A program made the position numbers and the translations under genes. A stretch of 36,772 nucleotides of DNA, from the NCBI GenBank assembly GCA_036506175.1, contig DASXSE010000077.1:1-36772 (forward strand). Reading direction: 5' to 3'. The notes beneath the pieces are model-generated. The model saw nothing but the letters and a program-made list of their open reading frames with translations, did no database searches and was not told the DNA's origin. Origin of the DNA: JAIBJP01 sp036506175. GTDB taxonomy: Bacteria > Actinomycetota > Thermoleophilia > Gaiellales > Gaiellaceae. This document shows, piece by piece, positions 32,703 through 36,772 of this stretch; the stretch's first letter is position 1; every line of letters begins with the position of its first letter.

Positions 32703-33131
32703 ATGGGCGAGGCGGGCTACGAGGTCATCCACATCGACGAGATCCCCGAGTTGACGTATGACGGCCAGGCCGAAGGAACGGAATGGCGGCCGCTGCGGAT
32801 CCACTTCGGAATCAGCTCATTCGGAACCAATGCCTTCGGCGCGCGAGGCGCGAACGAGCCGGTCATCGCCGAGCACAACGAGACGGACGAGAGCGGCACG
32901 AGTCACGAAGAGCTCTATTACGTCGCGCGCGGGCACGCCAGCTTCACGATCGGCGGCGAAGAGATCGATGCGCCCGCCGGGACGTTTGTCTATGTCCCCG
33001 ATCCGGACGTCATCCGCTCGGCCGTGTCGCAGGAGCCGAAGACGATGGTTTTGTGCTTCGGCGGCACTCCCGGGGAGGCCTTCGACGTCTCGCCGTGGGA
33101 GCAGAAGTACGACCCAAGCGCCGCGAGTTGA
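32703..33131 (+). CDS. Cupin-domain protein
   Basis: A 142-residue cupin with ATG 32703 after a strong GGAGGAG. The barrel motif is EHNETDESGTSHEELYYVARGHASF (starting about 57) and APAGTFVYVPDPDVIRSA (starting about 90). The metal site is incomplete compared with the canonical 3-His/1-Glu set: only scattered His58/His68 and Glu69/Glu70 are seen and the second-motif His is replaced, so metal binding is uncertain. Its stop overlaps the glycosylase start (TTGA). Function unknown. Confidence 0.85.
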   Translation: MGEAGYEVIHIDEIPELTYDGQAEGTEWRPLRIHFGISSFGTNAFGARGANEPVIAEHNETDESGTSHEELYYVARGHASFTIGGEEIDAPAGTFVYVPDPDVIRSAVSQEPKTMVLCFGGTPGEAFDVSPWEQKYDPSAAS

Positions 33132-34054
33132 CCTGGCACGCAGAGTTGGCCCTCGTCGGCGCCGGCGGCGAGCCGGTCGACCTGCGCCGCACGATCGCCT
33201 CTCATGGCGTGGCCGATTTGCCGCCCAATCGAACGGATGAGGACGCTCTCACGCTGGAGATTACGGTCCGTGTGCCGCGCGGGCGCCCTCGCACGGTCGG
33301 GATCGCGCAAGGCCCTCCTGGAAAGGCGGCGATCACGGTACTCGGCCCCGAGCCCTCGCGTCAGACAGCCGCGACGCTCCTGGAGCGCGTCGGTCACATC
33401 TTGCGCCTCGACGAGGATCTCTCCGATTTCTACTCGCGCGTGCGCGAGGACCCCGACTTGTCATGGGCCGCCGCCGGCGCGGGCCGGCTGATCCGCAGCG
33501 CAACCGTTTTCGAGGACGTGGTCAAGACGATTTGCACCACGAACACCGTGTGGTCGGCGACAGTGAAGATGGTGAGCGCGCTGGTCGAGCACCTCGGGGA
33601 GCCCGCAATCGAGGCGCCCGACGACGGCCCGTTCGGCCGCGCCTTTCCGACTCCGGCAGACATGGCCGAGGCGGACGAAGACTTCTACAAGGACACCGTC
33701 CGGGCCGGCTACCGCGGCGCCTACCTCCGCACCGTTGCGCAGTCGGTGGCCTCCGGCGACGTCGATCTCGAGGAACTGGCGCGGGTACCGCGTGAGGAGC
33801 TTCCGGACACCGAGGTGATGGCGCAGCTGCTCGCACTGCCGGGCGTCGGGCCATACGCGGCGGCCCACATGATGATGCTGCTGGGCCGCTACTCGCCGCT
33901 CATCCTCGACTCTTGGACGCGGCCGAAGTACGCCGCCGTCAACGGTGGCCGAAAGGCCAGCGACAAGACGATCGAACGACGTTTCAAGCGCTACGGCCCT
34001 TACGCCGGCCTCGCCTTTTGGCTCTACCTCACGCGTGACTGGGTCCCCGGCTGA
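33128..34054 (+). CDS. HhH-GPD DNA glycosylase, AlkA-like
   Basis: A 308-residue base-excision glycosylase. The N-terminal roughly 120 residues resemble the AlkA N-domain. Next comes a helical domain with FEDVVKTICTTNTVWSATVKM. The helix-hairpin-helix is LPGVGPYAAAHMMMLLG (starting about 237) and the catalytic Asp is in LILDSWTR (D261). The position where OGG1/Nth-type bifunctional enzymes have Lys carries no equivalent, so a monofunctional alkylbase glycosylase is likely. The start TTG 33128 overlaps the cupin stop (TTGA). The open frame further upstream is shadow of the cupin gene. No Fe-S cysteine cluster is seen. Confidence 0.88.
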   Translation: MTWHAELALVGAGGEPVDLRRTIASHGVADLPPNRTDEDALTLEITVRVPRGRPRTVGIAQGPPGKAAITVLGPEPSRQTAATLLERVGHILRLDEDLSDFYSRVREDPDLSWAAAGAGRLIRSATVFEDVVKTICTTNTVWSATVKMVSALVEHLGEPAIEAPDDGPFGRAFPTPADMAEADEDFYKDTVRAGYRGAYLRTVAQSVASGDVDLEELARVPREELPDTEVMAQLLALPGVGPYAAAHMMMLLGRYSPLILDSWTRPKYAAVNGGRKASDKTIERRFKRYGPYAGLAFWLYLTRDWVPG

Positions 34055-34703
34055 GACCCGCTACCGCGACGGCGCGCGGCGAATCGTGCCGATCGCGATC
34101 GCAGGGGGAATCTTCGCTGCTTCATTCGCAGTGCTCGCCCCGGCGGCCGGTTTCAGCCGCGTTCAGGCAGTCGTCATGTCGGCCACCACGTTCGCCGGCT
34201 CCGCGCAATTCGCGGCCATTTCCATCCTCGGGACAGGAGGCAGCGTCGCAGCCGCCGTCCTCGCTGCCGCCCTCCTCAACGCCCGCTATGCGCCGATCAG
34301 CGTGACGGTCGCGGATCAGTTCACCGGAAATCCGCTGAGACGGTTGCTCGAGGCGCAGCTCATCGTGGACGAGTCGTGGGCAATTTCACGCAGGCCCGAC
34401 GGGCGCTACGACCGGCATCTCCTGATCGGCGCCGGCCTGCTCATGTACTGCACATGGGTCGGCGGAACCGCGCTCGGCACGCTCATCGGCGAGGCGCTCG
34501 GGGATCCCAAGCGCTACGGGCTCGACGCCGCCTTCCCCGCCCTCTTCCTCGCGCTGCTCGTCACCCAGGTGCGAACCCGACCGGCGCTGGCCGCGGCCGT
34601 CGCCGGGGGCCTCATCGCCTTGGTGCTCATCCCGTTTACACCGGCGGGAGTGCCGATCATCGCCGCGACCGCCGCCTGCCTCATCGGCTTGAGGCGGTCG
34701 TGA
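34035..34703 (+). CDS. azlC: AzlC-type branched-chain amino acid exporter, large subunit
   Basis: A 222-residue membrane protein. It has the family start ARRIVPIAIAGGIFAASFAVLAPAAGFSRVQAVVMSATTFAGSAQFAA with the GSAQF signature, LNARYAPISVTVADQF, DESWAISRRPDGRYD, then C-terminal helices. Together with AzlD it forms the azaleucine-resistance exporter of branched-chain amino acids. The start is GTG 34035, overlapping the glycosylase by 20 nt; the open frame upstream to 33945 is shadow. AzlD follows with a GTGA overlap. Confidence 0.93.
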   Translation: MTGSPAETRYRDGARRIVPIAIAGGIFAASFAVLAPAAGFSRVQAVVMSATTFAGSAQFAAISILGTGGSVAAAVLAAALLNARYAPISVTVADQFTGNPLRRLLEAQLIVDESWAISRRPDGRYDRHLLIGAGLLMYCTWVGGTALGTLIGEALGDPKRYGLDAAFPALFLALLVTQVRTRPALAAAVAGGLIALVLIPFTPAGVPIIAATAACLIGLRRS

Positions 34704-35008
34704 GCCCTGTCTGGACGGTCATCCTCCTCGTCGGGCTCGCAACGATCGGGCTCAAAGGCGTTGGGCCGGTCCTCCTCGGAGAGCGGGTGCTCCCCTCGAG
34801 GCTGAGCGCGATGCTGTTCCTGCTCGCACCGGCCCTCTTGGGCGCGCTGGTAGTGACGCAGGCCGTCGGAGGCGACCGCGAGCTCGTCCTCGATGCGCGG
34901 CTCCTCGGGCTCGGCGCCGCGATCGTCGCGCTGCTCCTCCGCGTGCCGCTGATCGGCATCGTCGTCGTCGCAGCGGTCGTTGCCGCGCTCGCACGCTTCC
35001 TGAGTTAG
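34700..35008 (+). CDS. azlD: AzlD-type small exporter subunit
   Basis: A 102-residue protein with four hydrophobic segments and the small AzlD layout (LPSRLSAMLFLLAPALLGALVV). It is the partner of AzlC. The start GTG 34700 overlaps the azlC stop (GTGA), so both are made together. The identification rests on length, topology, the conserved L-P pattern and the genetic linkage. Confidence 0.9.
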   Translation: MSPVWTVILLVGLATIGLKGVGPVLLGERVLPSRLSAMLFLLAPALLGALVVTQAVGGDRELVLDARLLGLGAAIVALLLRVPLIGIVVVAAVVAALARFLS

Positions 35009-35055
35009 CGGTCTTCGGGGCGCGGGTACCTACGTGCTCGGAGAGAGGAGGTCAA

Positions 35056-35328
35056 ATGGCAACTTGGGTTTGGATAGTGATCGCCGTCGCAGCCGTCGTG
35101 GTGCTGGGGCTCGTGCTCTTCGGCGCCTGGAAGGGCCGCGAGCGGCGTTTGGAAGGCAAGCGGAGCGAAGCGCTCCAGCTTCGCCGCCAAGCCGAGCAGA
35201 AGACGCAGCAGGCGGAGCACCGCGCGTCCGTCGCGGACGAGTTGGCCGAACGCGCTCGCGCAGAGCGCCAGGAAGCACAGGTCGCCGCACGTCGCGCGGA
35301 CGAGGTCGACCCGGACGTCGACGACTAA
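35056..35328 (+). CDS. Membrane-anchored coiled-coil small protein
   Basis: A 90-residue protein with an N-terminal transmembrane helix (about 4-24, WVWIVIAVAAVVVLGLVLFG). A long charged coiled coil follows (GRERRLEGKRSEALQLRRQA onward, about 27-84), then an acidic end DPDVDD. ATG 35056 is preceded by GAGGAGG. It is of a type common in actinobacteria, without assigned function. Its TAA stop lies exactly where the frame of the following PPOX domain begins. Confidence 0.85.
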   Translation: MATWVWIVIAVAAVVVLGLVLFGAWKGRERRLEGKRSEALQLRRQAEQKTQQAEHRASVADELAERARAERQEAQVAARRADEVDPDVDD

Positions 35329-35818
35329 CTGGTCGGAGTTCGAGCGGGCCGCCCCCGAGCTCGCCGCTCTCGGTCGCGAGCGGATCGAACGCTTCGGCTT
35401 CGTCTTCCTTGGGACGATCAGGAAAGACGGCGGCCCGCGCATCAACCCGGTCGAGGCACATTTCGTCTGCGGCGAGCTCGCGCACGCGCTGATGAAAGGA
35501 TCGGTGAAGGCCTTCGACCTCTTGCGCGATCCGCGCGCGTACATCCACACGCCTGTGCTCGATTGGGAACGCGGCACGCCGGGCGAGTTCAAAGCGCGCG
35601 CACGGGCCATCTCCGTGCAGGACGATGAGCTACGTCGCGCGATCGCGGAAGCGGTCGCACGGCGGGGCGGCTACCGGCCGCCAGACGACTGGCACTTCTT
35701 CACGCTCGAGATCGGGAGCGCCGCCTTTCACGACTACATCGAGACTGAAGACGTCCATCGCTTCGACCGCTGGACGCCCGAGCGCGGCTATGAGGCGTCC
35801 AAGCGGACCATCGTGTGA
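35327..35818 (+). CDS. PPOX-fold protein lacking a start codon (possible frameshift)
   Basis: The frame starting AAC TGG TCG at 35327 reads NWSEFERAAPELAALGRERI, then VFLGTIRKDGGPRINPVEAHFVCGEL, MKGSVKAFDLLRDPRAYIHTP and WHFFTLEIGSAAFHDY. This is the FMN/F420-binding PPOX split barrel (pyridoxamine 5'-phosphate oxidase-like), about 163 residues. No ATG, GTG or TTG occurs in this frame between the upstream TGA at 35078 and ATG 35492. Starting at 35492 would remove the first 55 residues, including the first strands of the barrel. Explanations are a +1 shift at the preceding stop, a non-standard start, or a sequence error. Cofactor and substrate unknown. Confidence 0.6.
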   Translation, partial: NWSEFERAAPELAALGRERIERFGFVFLGTIRKDGGPRINPVEAHFVCGELAHALMKGSVKAFDLLRDPRAYIHTPVLDWERGTPGEFKARARAISVQDDELRRAIAEAVARRGGYRPPDDWHFFTLEIGSAAFHDYIETEDVHRFDRWTPERGYEASKRTIV

Positions 35819-35888
35819 GGACTGGGAAGGTTTCGTGGCTCGCTGGCGTTGTCGTTGCTTGAGCACGCAACTAATGGAGGAGGACGAT

Positions 35889-36772
35889 ATGCACGCGATC
35901 GTGGTGCACGAAGGCGGCGGGCCCGAGGTCCTCGAGCTCGAGGAGGTCCCCGATCCGGCCGCGAACGGGAACGTCCTTGTCAAGGTCGAAGCTGCGGGCG
36001 TAAACCACTTCGACATCAGCCAACGCATGGCTCCGGAGATGGCTGGCGCCACGCCCCCATTTACGCCCGGGCTCGATGCCGCCGGGACGCGAGTCGACAC
36101 CGGCGAGCGCGTGCTCGTCACGGGTGCGCCGGGCGCTTATGCGGAGATCGTCGCGGCACCCGCTGAGAACGTGCGACCGCTGCCCGACTCCGTCGACTTC
36201 GAACGTGCCGCGGGCCTCGGCGTCGCCTACAAGACGGCGTGGGCTTCGCTCTCCGACGCCCGACTCGAGCGGGGCGAGAAGCTGCTCGTCCAGGCAGGGT
36301 CGAGCGGGACGGGACAGGCGGCGATCGACATCGGCCGTTACCTCGGGGCGGAGGTCTACGCGACTGCAGGCTCTTCTAAGCTCGACCGGATCCGCGAGCT
36401 CGGCGCCGAGCCGCTCGCCTACGACGACGATCGGATCGGAGAGCTCCAGGCACACGTCGTGTTCGACCCGGTCCTGGGGGAGCGCCTGGAGCAGAGCCTC
36501 TCTGCGCTCGCCCCCACCGGACGCCTCGTCACGTGCGGCGCACTCGATGACCCGATGGTGACGATCAACATGGGGACCGTTGTCGGCAAGCGTCTGCGCA
36601 TCATCGGCAGTGGCGCAGGGTCGGTAACGCCGGAGCAGCTCGACCACCTGATCGAGCTCGTGGCGACGGGCGAGCTGCGCGGCCCCGTCGTCGACCGTGA
36701 GCTACCGCTCGAACAGGCAGCGGAAGCACACCGCTTGATCGAGGAACGGCAGACCTTCGGCAAGGTCCTCTT
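35889..36772 (+). CDS. Medium-chain reductase, quinone oxidoreductase type (partial)
   Basis: The 3' end is cut by the window edge. ATG 35889 follows GGAGGAGG and gives at least 294 residues. It opens MHAIVVHEGGGPEVLELEEVPDP, has the GroES-like domain with VLVKVEAAGVNHFDI, a short GLDAAGTRVDTGERVLV (about ten residues fewer than usual here), GLGVAYKTAW, then the nucleotide-binding loop LVQAGSSGTGQAAIDIGRYLGAE (about 136-158) and LIEERQTFGKV. No catalytic or structural zinc ligands are seen, so an NADPH quinone/enone reductase is more likely than a zinc alcohol dehydrogenase. There is 70 nt between it and the PPOX gene. Confidence 0.9.
   Translation, partial: MHAIVVHEGGGPEVLELEEVPDPAANGNVLVKVEAAGVNHFDISQRMAPEMAGATPPFTPGLDAAGTRVDTGERVLVTGAPGAYAEIVAAPAENVRPLPDSVDFERAAGLGVAYKTAWASLSDARLERGEKLLVQAGSSGTGQAAIDIGRYLGAEVYATAGSSKLDRIRELGAEPLAYDDDRIGELQAHVVFDPVLGERLEQSLSALAPTGRLVTCGALDDPMVTINMGTVVGKRLRIIGSGAGSVTPEQLDHLIELVATGELRGPVVDRELPLEQAAEAHRLIEERQTFGKVL

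Noticed and set aside
33945..34034. Upstream extension of azlC
   Set aside because: It lies wholly inside the glycosylase coding region and lacks AzlC similarity.
35492..35818. The PPOX protein starting at ATG 35492
   Set aside because: The conserved PPOX sequence begins 55 codons upstream; this ATG lacks a Shine-Dalgarno sequence and would delete the first barrel strands.
1..36772. tRNA, rRNA, CRISPR, insertion sequence or integrase
   Set aside because: No clover-leaf-like sequence, repeat-spacer pattern or transposase frame was recognised on either strand by eye; a tRNA search tool was not available.

Overview
This is a GC-rich, gene-dense bacterial chromosome segment with no tRNA, rRNA, CRISPR array or insertion sequence that I could recognise. 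It looks like a deep-branching actinobacterium, perhaps of the Thermoleophilia/Gaiellales/Solirubrobacterales type. The reasons are a complete division and cell-wall (dcw) cluster without ftsA, a MurE with the meso-diaminopimelate motif DNPR, a glycine decarboxylase split into two subunits, and frequent GTG/TTG starts with stop/start overlaps. The placement is inference; no phylogenetic marker was searched.

Layout. (1) 177-3814 (+): an ABC exporter pair of the MacB/LolD-FtsX type. (2) 3839-9864 (-): one tightly packed operon, gcvT-gcvH-gcvPA-gcvPB, a 96-residue helical protein, a small cupin and a threonine aldolase. Threonine aldolase makes glycine and the cleavage system oxidises it, so the operon reads as a threonine-to-C1 route. 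(3) 9919-10254 (+): a divergent small cysteine-motif protein. (4) 10431-11846 (-): tryptophanase, carrying the residues expected for tryptophan rather than tyrosine. (5) 12015-26874 (-): the dcw cluster in transcription order mraZ, rsmH, ftsL, ftsI, murE, murF, mraY, murD, ftsW, murG, murC, murB, ftsQ, ftsZ. It is headed by four 10-bp MraZ boxes laid over a good promoter. (6) 26966-27124 (+): a 52-residue protein divergent from mraZ.

(7) 27121-27927 (-): a PfkB-family kinase. (8) 27972-28993 (+): an ECF sigma factor translationally coupled to an O6-alkylguanine-DNA alkyltransferase. (9) 28990-32210 (-): hydantoinase/oxoprolinase subunits A and B. (10) 32231-35008 (+): a DUF192 lipoprotein, then cupin, HhH DNA glycosylase, AzlC and AzlD; the last four are packed end to end. 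(11) 35056-35818 (+): a membrane-anchored coiled-coil protein followed by a PPOX-fold (pyridoxamine-phosphate-oxidase-like) coding frame that has no usable start codon. (12) 35889-end (+): a medium-chain reductase of the quinone oxidoreductase type, cut by the window edge.

The oddest points are the PPOX frame without a start, which a +1 shift at the upstream stop codon would fuse to the coiled-coil protein; the roughly 130-nt ftsW/murG overlap; the sigma factor-alkyltransferase pair without a visible anti-sigma factor; tryptophanase directly downstream of ftsZ; and a short MurC.
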